NCBI GenBank assembly: GCA_003991915.1
Contig: RQTK01000201.1
Location: 33,428-97,427, forward strand
DNA: 64,000 bases
Direction: 5' to 3'
Source of the DNA: Elysia chlorotica
Taxonomy: Eukaryota; Mollusca; Gastropoda; Plakobranchidae
The position numbers and the translations under genes were made by a program. The notes beneath the pieces were generated by a model that worked only from the letters and a program-made list of their open reading frames with translations, had not been told where the DNA came from and made no database searches. The stretch's first letter is position 1, and the number at the start of each line of letters is the position of its first letter. Positions 35,243-45,239 of this stretch are shown here, one piece after another.

Positions 35243-37763
35243 ATGGCTCTCAGGAAAAGTTTCATCATTGGATTAAGTGGGTAAGTTATCACTTTTTGTA
35301 ATTTTTTTTCTACTTTTGCAAAGGAGAATTTTTGAACGTGCAAAATGAAATGATCTGAAAAGTAAAGAAGAAAATAAATTTGATGGATGGATTAAATATC
35401 AATATTAACCTTCTCAAGACATTGGCGCTAGCACTCTTTTTTCCCCAGTGACGTTTTATACAAAAAAAAAAAAATTAATGATAGTTATAGAAACATAATA
35501 AGATTCATTACCTTGGAAAAAATGGTAAAGTGCTGTGCTGATCAACGTGAGACTTTCTAGTGCAGTGTCGTGAAAGGGTTAATGCTTGCTTTGGATCTTC
35601 AATTGATAATGCTGTGTCAGCTTTAAGGTTTGCGTATCGTGAAGTAATTTACCTCATCACTTAAAGAAGTTTGCAGTTGCCTAAATAATTGATAGTAACG
35701 AAGGTAGAGTACATTTTTAATCTTTTATGTTAATTTTTTGTAATGGAATTTTTTTCAGGACCACAAACAGTGGAAAGACAACTCTTGCATCTAGGCTCTG
35801 CAAAATTTTGCCAAGAGCCTCATCCATCTGTCAAGATCACTACTTCTATGTGAGAAAATATATGAAGCTTGATTAACCATTTATTGATAAGTCATAGAAA
35901 ATTTTAACTTCCAAACTTTAATTGGTTGCAATTGCTGCGCAGCTACATTAAGGACAACAAAAAGACATAATACATAGCGACATCTAACAGGATTAAACAT
36001 TATTAATTGATCAAAATAATGATGTATGCTCTAATAAATATTATAGATTCAATTAATGAAATTCATGGTACTTATAATTCGCTTAGAGACATGCTGATTT
36101 CCCTACTGGCTTTACTAATTAAACAATTTTTTCTTTTTTTTGTTTTGATAATTTTGTTTGTTTGGTCAACTTAGGAGCCAAATGATCCTCGCGTTGGAAG
36201 AGATGAAGACGGTAACCAGGTCTGGGAAGGTGAGATGTAGAGCAGTTTTGTATATCCTTCGACCAGTTTTGATGAGTTATGTATGTGTGTCTTTCTCTTT
36301 TTTGTCACTGTTTGTCCCCTAAAAGCCAGTTTCAGTTTTTCTCAATTGCTCTCTTTCACTCTGCCTCAGGCTATTTAATTAAATAGTAGTTTAATAAACT
36401 GTTTATCTTAAAAACTTTACATTTTGTCGTATAACATTCTTTATCTGATACACATCGCTTTATATCAGATTCTAAAAAAAACACAATTCAAAAAATTCTT
36501 TACAATTAAAAGGTTACATAATGGAGAATCAGCACTTCTCCTTAATTTCTAAATATTTTTTTCTCATTTTATACACTAATGTTATAAGGTGGTTGCATAA
36601 TAGTTATTATTGGTCAATATTCTTTAAATGAGATCTTCTTCTTTCTCTCTGTAGTTGTTGCTAAATGAATAATGTGTCAAATACACTGTATTATGGTTTT
36701 GCTTATGTTTTTTTATTTTTTGTCTGTCTGGTCTATCTTATTTTGTCTGTGACTCTTTTTTTCTTCTTCTTTTTATCACTAATTTTCTTTAATCTGCATA
36801 CCTGTGCTCCTTCTTTATATTTTGCATAATCAATCCCCATTGAGTAATGATGTAAATAATATAAAATAATCTTTTTGGAAATAAAAATTTGACATGTACA
36901 AATTTGTTGATTTATCTCGACAAAAGCAGTTAGGCCATAAATAGTTTGATCAATTAAATATTTTAGAAGCAGGTCTTGAACAAAAAAAAAATGTTTTTGG
37001 GTGATATCGCTTTCATAGTTATTGATGCATGTTAGATTAAAATTTCAATTAGCTATTTTTTAATTGCTGATTGTGGTGTATAAAAATGTATTTTGGTTTT
37101 AAAATCATTATTTTTTAAATCTGATCTTCTTTAAGAAATTGTAGATGGAATAAATCTGAATTTACAAGTTTTTGTTCAGATTTGGCATGCAAGAAATTTG
37201 GTTGACTAACAATTTAACATAGCATAGTGTGTCTTCTGTCTGTTGCGTAGCACAAAGCTCTCTGGAATTAGCTTCAAATTTTCATCTAAATTTGTGTACT
37301 TACTGTTAATCCATCAAAATACTCCTTAGCTTCATGACTTTCATGATGAGGATGTTATAATAATATTTACATGTAATGTTCAACAAACTTTTTCATGGTT
37401 GATTAAGACTTTTGATCCTTTCTGTTTTGCGAAACAACCTTTGGATTATTTTTTGTATTCTTACATAGAGCTACAAGCTATAGATATGGATCAGATGATG
37501 AAAGATGTCAATGCATGGATTCAAACGCACCAAAACAGCACAGAGCACACCTTTCTCGTCATTGAGGGATTTCTTATATTTAATCATAGGTACTTCTCTC
37601 CCTCATTTTCTTTTCATATTGGGTGATAAGTAGGTAACAATACTTTAATAACTATGTGAGAAAAGCAAAATCTGTTTTGTATCCCATTGATTTGCTTTTT
37701 CATTATAATTATAAAAGTATTAGCAATACATGTGATAATAATGGTAATAATTATGATAATGTA

Positions 37764-37835
<72 letters not shown>

Positions 37836-40800
37836 CAGATGATTATTAGAGTGCCATTTCCAGGGAACTCAGCTCATGACACTTTTACACGTTAAAATAT
37901 CATTTAAAAAGAAACATGACCTAGAATAACGAAAATAATGATAAACTTGCACACAAAAAAACCAACAAACATTTATTGATTTATACACTAAATCGAATGC
38001 TGTAAACAACACTTATTAACCCACACCCCACTCATACTAAATGATTTGTTTCTGTTTTGACTTAAATTTAATTAGAAAAAGAATGCATTTTCCAAAGTCT
38101 TGTGCCCAGTTCAAACAGTTGTACTGTGGTTTAAAAAAAGTTTTAATGTTGTTTTACATTCCACGAGTAGGATATTTTTAGCCATGTACACCATTGTGAG
38201 TTTCATATTGTTTGAAATTGATTGCCATTGTTCTCGGAAGATTTTTTTTTTTTAGTTTGAAAAGGGAAACATACACGTTCAATTCTTCTTTTTTCAAAAT
38301 TAAAAATTCAGACATCTAACTGAGAGAGGCTGGTTGCAAAACAATTGAAAAAGATTACAGCTTTGCCTACTGGAGTGTAGGATGTACTTTTTTTTGCTGT
38401 GTCCAAGTTATTTTGGTTTGCAGTGGCTCATTTATTAATAAAATGTGAATTCTTCCTTCTATACGTAGCCTGATATTTACCTTCAAATTTTTGCTTAAGA
38501 CCTAATACCTATATATTATGAACTTGTTCATATTGGTATCGATAAAAAATCTAGCGGATGTGACGTCACCGTTTTATAGATTGAAAAAAAAATGAATGAG
38601 TTATCACAGTAATTTTGAGAAGCTACATGATTCGCAATCATCAATGACTGAAGTGATTTTGTTCTTATTTTACTATTAAGGAAGATAGATCTATATAAGG
38701 TACTCAGTGATTCATGCTGGTAACATAAGCACCCACTTTAGCCAGCCTGTCAGAGAATCTATGTAAATTTGAATAACAGTTAGAATACATCACTTTGTGA
38801 CCTTAGTTTTTGAAATTCTTTAAAAATAAATAAAGTAAAGTCAGCTCAGGTAGAAATGTGAAATAAGTTTGAAATTGCTGTCTGTTGTCTGTTTTAACAC
38901 TAACAAATTACCATAGATTAGTTGGTGCTTTTTCTCTTTCCAAAATTTTCTTTTGATATGAAAACCATACATTATACTTTTTAAAACATTTTTTAAATCG
39001 TATACAGACAGAACGTAACTTATTCTTAAATCAAATTTTCTAGCCTTGTCAAAAGACACCTATTAATGTTTTTTCTTACATGATTTCTTCAAAGGTCCCT
39101 GGCATCACTGTTTGATAAAAAGTTCTTCATAAAAATAGACAGGGAGACGTGTGCTGAACGCAGAAGGTATTGGTAACCTAGAATGTAATACCAACCTATA
39201 TTTGTAGAACTATTGGCCTTTGAAAGCCACTGTGTGTCTTATTCTTTATTGTGATCACAGGAGTTATTTTTACAAACTCTATGGACATACATGTGTGGTG
39301 ATAATTGTCAGATTTCCGACAGTATTTATCTGTCGGCTAATATTATGGCCCTGTCCGCGCCATCGGGAGACTCCGCTCTGATTGTCATAAAACCAAGATG
39401 TGAACCAATTCTAAATTTAGCAAGTGCAGTTTGATAACTTTTGTTCACCTAAGTTCACACTTCACAGTGCCTAAGTTTCATTTTCTCTTGTTTTCGTTTG
39501 ACAACGGCACATTCAAGTCCGTTTCGTTTGGTCACTTCGAACGCAACTTGAAACCCATTTTTTCGAATTTTTTTTATCACCGTTTATCTCTTTTTTGAAG
39601 ATTGGCTTTCCTATATAGTGTACTCTCAATCTCAATTTGACCAAGTTTCATCCCAACTTTCTGATCTATCTAGATATAGAATCTAGATCTAGTTATATTC
39701 TATCTAAAAACCTTTATCTCACTCTTTCTCTCTCTCTCTCTCCTCCCTCTCTCCCTCCTCCCCCCCCCCCCCCACACACACACACTTTACTTATTTAAAT
39801 TCGACCTTCTCCTCTCTCTCCCTCACTCTCTTCACTTTTCACTTTACCTATTTTAATTTGACCAACTTCTCTCTCTCTCTCTGGGGGTGTGGTGGTCCCG
39901 GGGTAGATCATCTGCTTCCAACGCAAAAGGTCCGGATTTGAGCCCTGGCGATTGTGCTCTATAACTGGTTGGGTCGGTGTTAGTATAATGTGATCGGCTG
40001 AGACAGGAGTCATGACATAAAAAAATGAATGAGTTATCACAGTAATTTTGAGAAGCTACATGATTCGCAATCATCAATGACTGAAGTGATTTTGTTCTTA
40101 TTTTACTATTAAGGAAGATAGATCTATATAAGGTACTCAGTGATTCATGCTGGTAACATAAGCACTTACTGCCCTTTTTGCCGTTGGTAACATAAGCACC
40201 CACTTTTTCCAGCCTGTCAGAGAATCTATGTAAATTTGAATAACTGTTAGAATACATCACTTTGTGACCGTAGTTTTTGAAATTCTTTAAAGACAAATCA
40301 AGTAAAGTCAGCTCATGTAGAAATGTGAAATAAGTTTGAAATTGCTGTTTGTTGTCTGTTTTAACACTAACAAATTACCATAGATTAGTTGGTGCTTTTT
40401 CTCTTTCCAAAATTTTCTTTTGATATGAAAACCATACATTATACTTTTTAAAACATTTTTTAAATCGTATACAGACAGAAGGTAACTTATTCTTAAATCA
40501 AATTTTTTTGTCTTGTCAAAAGACACCTATTAATGTTTGTTCTTACATAATTTCTTCAAAGGTCCCTGGCATCACTGTTTGATAAAAAGTTCTTCATAAA
40601 AATAGACAGGGAGACGTGTGCCGAACGCAGAAGGTATTGGTAACCTAGAATATAATACCAACCTTTATTTGTAGAACTATTGGCCTTTGAAAGCCACTGT
40701 GTGTCTTATTCTTTACTGTGAGACAGGAGTCATGACATCCCTGCCCCGTCTTGTGTCTGACAGCACATAAATTTGTCAGACGTTAGTCTTGGGTCGCTGT

Positions 40801-42416
40801 CAGTATAATGTGACCGGCTGAGACAGGAGTCATGACATCCCTGCCCAGTCTTGTGTCTGACAGCACATAAAATTGTCAGACGTTAGTCTTGGGACCTGTC
40901 CACAATATAGCCTATATTATAGTGCTGATGTTGGACGTTAAAAAAACTCAACAACAACTCTCTCTCTCTTTCCCTCCCCCTTCCCCTATCTCTTCACTCT
41001 TTAGGCCTACTTATTGAAATTTGACCTTCTATCACTTTCTTTCTCTCCACAAATTTAAGTTTGTCTTTTGTCTCTCTCTATTTCTTTCTCATTGATGCAG
41101 GACTTGAGACCATAAGGATTAGTGATAGATGGCTATACTTTCTAGTATTAATTTCCTCACATTATATTGGTAATTTTCTCTAAAAAAAGAAGTCACACTA
41201 ATTATAGCTAGTGCTTTAGCAATGCATTATTACAGTCAAGATATTTATAATGTAAAATGTGTCAATAGTCTTTTCAATGATAGAGATGATGTTAGTGGAT
41301 AGCTACACAACTACATTTCATATCATGGTTGCTGTTTTTGTGGTTGTTGTTTTTTTTCAATCATATATTTTATATGAATAAAAAAAAAAGATTTCAGCTG
41401 CTTTACATTCCTTTATTTTTCTAATGAAAGGGTAAAAAGTCTTCCTTAGTTATTCATTTTCTTTTGCTTTATTCTTTCACACCTCAAGCAAACGAACATA
41501 CAACCCTCCTGATTATCCGGGATATTTTGAGTCTAAAGTGTGGCCAATGTATCTGAAAAATTTGAAGGATATCCAATACCAAACTGATATAGGTGAGTAC
41601 TTAAATCAATTTTCATTGTTTGGATATTGACTGTCCAGAAAAAGGTATGATTTTTATTTTAATTCAAAATATGGGATGATGATTTAAGGTCCTAGGTATA
41701 CCTTTAGGTATAATTTTTAAAACTGTTTTTACCATGAAATACCTCAGGAAACTATATTATTTTAAATGTTGACAGCTTTTACTGTGAAATTTGTCAACGT
41801 AAATTTAAATTTACTGCATGCAAGACACGTGGCTGCTACAAATTACAAAACGGACTGTAATTTCAAGGGTGGGCCTACATTTGCTTTAGCGAAATAGTTA
41901 AATTTACTTAGGAATGGTTGATTGCTTTTTTCAGTGTCATTAAGTTTACCTCTCTTTCAGTGCAACTCATGCAGAAATACACTGATTTGTATTTTTTTTT
42001 TTTTTTGGCAGCATTTTTAGATACATATTTTCTTATCTTGATGGATACAAATTGTAAAATTTACAAATATGAAACAGTGCTAAAATCTAAGAATGACTTA
42101 CTTTTTTTCATTTGACTCTATGATTATTAAATATTAAAACAGATGCAATGGATTGCAATATTTCTTAACCCTTTATCAATGCTCTGTGTTAACTGATATA
42201 TTGGGAGTACTAAAAATTAAAATCAGTTATTACCTCATAGTAAAAAACGCTTATAGCTTGTAGGCCTATTAAGAAAAAATTGAAATGAAAAGTCATCTGA
42301 TGCCATAATTACTTGGTCTAATCTCCACAACCCCTTTTTTTTCAGAATATCTGGAGGAAACAAATGATTTAGACAAAATGTTAGAATATCTGCACAAAAA
42401 TATCATGGAATTATGA
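35243..42416 (+). CDS. NMRK1: Nicotinamide riboside kinase
   Basis: Cytosolic kinase that phosphorylates nicotinamide riboside to NMN in NAD+ salvage. Coding exons: 35243-35280, 35759-35849, 36175-36229, 37469-37589, 39095-39166 (5a), 40562-40633 (5b), 41489-41592, 42346-42416. Phases match at every junction. With one exon 5 copy the product is 183 aa (human NMRK1 199); with both it is 207. The start FIIGLSGTTNSGKTTLA is the Walker A P-loop, CQDHYF holds the substrate-contacting Asp, FLVIEGFLIFNHR is the Walker B-like strand, and YNPPDYPGYFESKVWPMYLK is the diagnostic NRK C-terminal block. Exon 5 encodes SLASLFDKKFFIKIDRETCAERR, which aligns once to the human protein. It is present twice (see findings). 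The orthologue could equally be called NMRK2-like; the invertebrate gene probably predates the vertebrate split. Confidence 0.95.
35405..35582. mobile_element. 178-bp TTAA-flanked MITE in NMRK intron 1
   Basis: Begins TTAACCTTCTCAAGACATTG and ends with the approximate complement of TTAACCCTTTCACGACACTG, so the terminal inverted repeats share about 15 of 20 positions. TTAA stands at both ends (35405-35408, 35579-35582), typical of piggyBac-mobilised MITEs. No coding content. Confidence 0.7.
37764..37834. repeat. (TAA)n microsatellite
   Basis: About 23 pure TAA units in the NMRK intron after exon 4. Related imperfect ATAAT words precede it. Confidence 0.98.
38585..39254 (+). repeat. NMRK exon 5 segmental duplication, copy A
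   Basis: Original-position copy of a ~670-bp segment containing exon 5a (39095-39166) with about 510 bp of upstream and 88 bp of downstream intron. Nearly identical to 40019-40721. Copy B has an extra ~32 bp near 40165-40197 around a repeated GGTAACATAAGCAC word. Confidence 0.95.
39095..39166 (+). CDS. NMRK1: NMRK duplicated exon 5a
   Basis: 72-nt exon, acceptor TTCTTCAAAG and donor AAG|GTATTGG. It enters in phase 2 and leaves in phase 2, so it can be included, skipped or used in tandem without changing frame. It differs from exon 5b by a single base (GCT versus GCC, both Ala) over the whole 72 nt. Confidence 0.92.
39717..39880. repeat. Pyrimidine-rich simple repeats (TC)n, poly-C, (CA)n
   Basis: CTCTCTC tracts at about 39725-39760, a run of about 15 C at 39761-39775 with ACACACA following, and further CTCTCT to the start of the SINE at 39882. 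They lie in the intron between the two exon 5 copies. Confidence 0.9.
39882..40018 (+). mobile_element. SINE head, interrupted by the exon 5 duplication
   Basis: Contains the tRNA-like head (GGTGGTCCCGGGGTAGATCA, GGATTTGAGCCCTGGCGAT) and the family body up to GAGACAGGAGTCATGACAT, where it stops abruptly. The downstream part of the same SINE resumes at 40719 after the inserted copy B, with GAGACAGGAGTCATGACAT present on both sides. Confidence 0.85.
40019..40721 (+). repeat. NMRK exon 5 segmental duplication, copy B, lodged in a SINE
   Basis: Second copy of 38585-39254, bounded on both sides by SINE sequence. Near the right boundary, intron sequence (TGTGATCACAGGAGTT in copy A) and SINE sequence (GAGACAGGAGTC) share ACAGGAGT, which suggests a microhomology-mediated join. 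Confidence 0.95.
40562..40633 (+). CDS. NMRK1: NMRK duplicated exon 5b
   Basis: Second copy of exon 5, with acceptor and donor sequences intact and reading frame open. Because the exon is phase-symmetric, splicing 5a-5b in tandem would add 24 residues; 5a or 5b alone gives the family-standard length and the same protein. Confidence 0.9.
40719..40950 (+). mobile_element. SINE tail, body partly repeated in tandem
   Basis: GAGACAGGAGTCATGACATC, CCTGCCC and TTGTCAGACGTTAGTCTTGG occur twice in a row (about 40719-40795 and 40827-40895). They end once in the family 3' end with CACAATATAGCC and a GTTAAAAAAACTCAACAAC tail. The first repeat omits the terminal part. Confidence 0.85.
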
Positions 42417-43110
42417 GTTAACATATTTTGATTTTGTAAAATATTTTGGCATGCCTCATAATATATACACATAAAGCCATGTATGCTTTCTATCATGTAA
42501 TTTTTTTATTTTTTTTTTTCAAAACAAAAGAGCAATTTGAATTTTTGATGCTCACTGTTTTAGCTTTACAGATTCTAAAGTATGTGAAAAATAACAGAGC
42601 TTGAATTTTATGATCAAATTTCAAATAAAAAAAAAATGTGTGTATCCTTCATTTGATATGTTATTTATATCTTCTTTTTTTTATTATCAAAAAGAAATTT
42701 AAAAGCAACGCATGGAATGATGGATATTGTGAATTTTTCTTAAACAATTCACACTTTCAAACATGATCATATAATTTAAGAGATGTTTTAAAAGTCATAC
42801 CAGTTTGATCCCAGAATCAGTTTATTGAAGGCCAATTTTTAGTCTCGCAACTAATAAAATTATGTACACTGAATGGTTTCTTATTTTTACATACTGTTTC
42901 TGAAAACAATTGTCACAATTTTAAACTAGGAAGCTATTGTGTTCTCATTTTCATGAAGACTAAACTATCTTGATTAGGTAAATCAAGTTTTCTTACTGAC
43001 AGAGTTTATCTGCAATTGTACAATTATCATATTAAAGCCAACTCTTTAAAGACCATACTCATTTATGAAAAAGCTGATGAACGTGCTTTTGGTTTCATAC
43101 AAAGTGATTA

Positions 43111-43200
43111 AGATTATTTTATAACTTAAAAAGACTGTAACATCTCTTGAATAAAAGATTATTTTATAACTTAAAAAGACTGTAACATCTCTTGAATAAA
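43111..43200. repeat. Perfect 45-bp tandem duplication
   Basis: 43111-43155 and 43156-43200 are identical; each begins AGATTATTTTATAACTTAAA and ends TCTCTTGAATAAA. It lies about 700 bp after the NMRK stop, perhaps beyond its poly(A) site. Lack of divergence means it is recent. Confidence 0.95.
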
Positions 43201-44235
43201 ATTTTGTCCCGTTTTTCTTATTCACTGTCCAAGTTTCTAGTTCTTTTATGTTGTACATGTATATTATTACACTGTATATGGCCATTTAAAAAAATGTAGA
43301 CTAGATCCTTTTTAAGTTACTTCACATTTTTTTGGTGCAGTGCATGTATACAATGTTATTGTTTTACTCAATAACCGCAACAACAAAAAGTGTCTGCTGA
43401 AGATAAAAAGTTCTTTGTGGTTAAGGTACTTGTTCTCACTTGTTGAGTAAAAGATAAAAAATTGATTGCAAATTCAATAACGCCAGTTATAACACCAACA
43501 GGGGCTCAAATCTGTACATCTTTCAAGTTGCATGTTGATGTTAACTAAAATTTAAAGGAATTAGATCCAGATGTGACGTGTCCCTAAGACAAATGAAAAA
43601 GCGTTTGAACAAATGAATTAAAAACAACCAGAGAGGAAAAGGATCTGTTTCTTGTCCTACCATTTTAATATTTAAAAATTTGTATGTATTATTGTTGAAG
43701 GCTAAACCAGGCAAGGCAATAACCAGGTCAAATAATTGAACCCTTCGTAATTTGATGATACATGATTTATTTTTTCATTTGTGTCCTTAAAAAGTGAAAT
43801 CTGCAGATACAGTGGAATAAGCTTAAGAATAAGATACACAGTGGAAATCTCTTAATTCGAACTGCTTGGGATTTTATCTAAACTTCGAATTAAGAGAATT
43901 TGAATTACAGAAAGGGACATACCTGAACCACCAAAGGTGTTAGTACCTTATCTAAAAAGCTGCGTTTATAGGCCCCCTATAGTTTCCTATTGTTCTCTTT
44001 CTATAGCAACCTTCTCCCAAACCAGTTTCATTTAAAGGCGTGTCTTTGACAAGAATAAGATCAACATATAGTACTTTTGTAATGCCTATTGATGGTGCCA
44101 GCTTCGAAAAGCTTTGAATTATCAGTCTGATTTTAGTAGAGCCAAAGAGAAAAAATAACCTATTCTCTTGCAAAATTCGGTTTATGAGAAATTCAAATTA
44201 TCAGACTTCCTTTTGTGAGGTTTCAAATGTATCTC

Positions 44236-45233
44236 TTAACCTTCACCGCCATTCGTGTGTGAAAAACACCCACGATGAGAAAAATGTGCGTAATTATTTT
44301 TATTGTTCCCAATTGTAAGATAAAAACCATACATATGACGAGATATGTATTCCTTAATATATTTGTTTTAACCTCTATACTTCCAACTGTGTTCGTTTTT
44401 CAAATTTTTTATGAATTTTTTTCTGAACTGTATAGTTTTCTTGAAGCTTATCCATTCGTGGGTGAACAACACCTGCATACTGGTAAATAAGCTTCAGCAA
44501 TGGCAATTCTCTCTGTCTCACACACACATTCGCTTTCCTAAAAATGCATAGTAGACTATCACATGTAGCTGTTTATGTGCATGCTCCTGTTCTTCCTCCC
44601 TCCTACTCATTCTGCACGCCTTCCTCCGCCTGCACCTTCCCCTCTTCCTGTTTGTCTTGCTTCCCCTGCTCCTCCCCCTAGTCCTATGTTAATTTGTTGT
44701 ATATCTATATCTGCTACTGCTGCTGTGCCTTCTGCTCCTCTTTCTGATGCTCCTGTTCCTTCTCTAACTCCTCATCCCTTTCGCCTGCGCTGGTTGTTTC
44801 TGAACTTCTCCTTCTACTGCTCTTCCTTTTGCTTTTCTCCATGCTCCTGGTTCTTCTTCTTTTTCCTCCTCTTAGTGAGATCCATAGATAAGAGAATGAT
44901 AGAATGACAGAGAGGATGTCAAGGGTGCTAATATCACTCCTTGTGATATGCCTTGATGAACACACTTTTAGTTTTACTTGAACAGAGAAACAGAGAGATT
45001 GATAGAAGTATAGATAGACATATATGTAAATGGATTAATAGCTAAATGCACCAATAAGTTTTTAAATCCTCTTTTAGGGTCACAGGGTGAAAAACACAAG
45101 TGGTTTACCATTGAAAAAAGAAACAACTGCGCCAGTGACCTTGCTTTTTTTCCTTTTTATAGATCACAAGGTGGTTTTTACCCACGAATGACTTTTAATG
45201 AACATAATTAATACGAGTGGCTGTGAAGGTTAA
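44236..45233. mobile_element. TTAA-flanked non-autonomous DNA transposon (inverted relative to the 21-24 kb copies)
   Basis: The ends are inverted repeats: TTAACCTTCACCGCCATTCG at 44236 and, read from the other strand at 45233, TTAACCTTCACAGCCACTCG. The flanking four bases are TTAA on both sides. Subterminal GTGTGTGAAAAACACCCACG and GGTTTTTACCCACGAATG also pair. The core at about 44580-44880 is pyrimidine-rich, equivalent to the inverted purine core of the 21 and 24 kb copies. No transposase; piggyBac-type mobilisation is inferred from TTAA. Confidence 0.8.
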
Positions 45234-45239
45234 GGACAG

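Noticed and set aside
43842-44215. Possible pogo-like element starting CAGTGGAAATCTC
   Set aside because: A left end and internal TTCGAATTAAGAG complementarity are visible, but no matching right end with TA was found.
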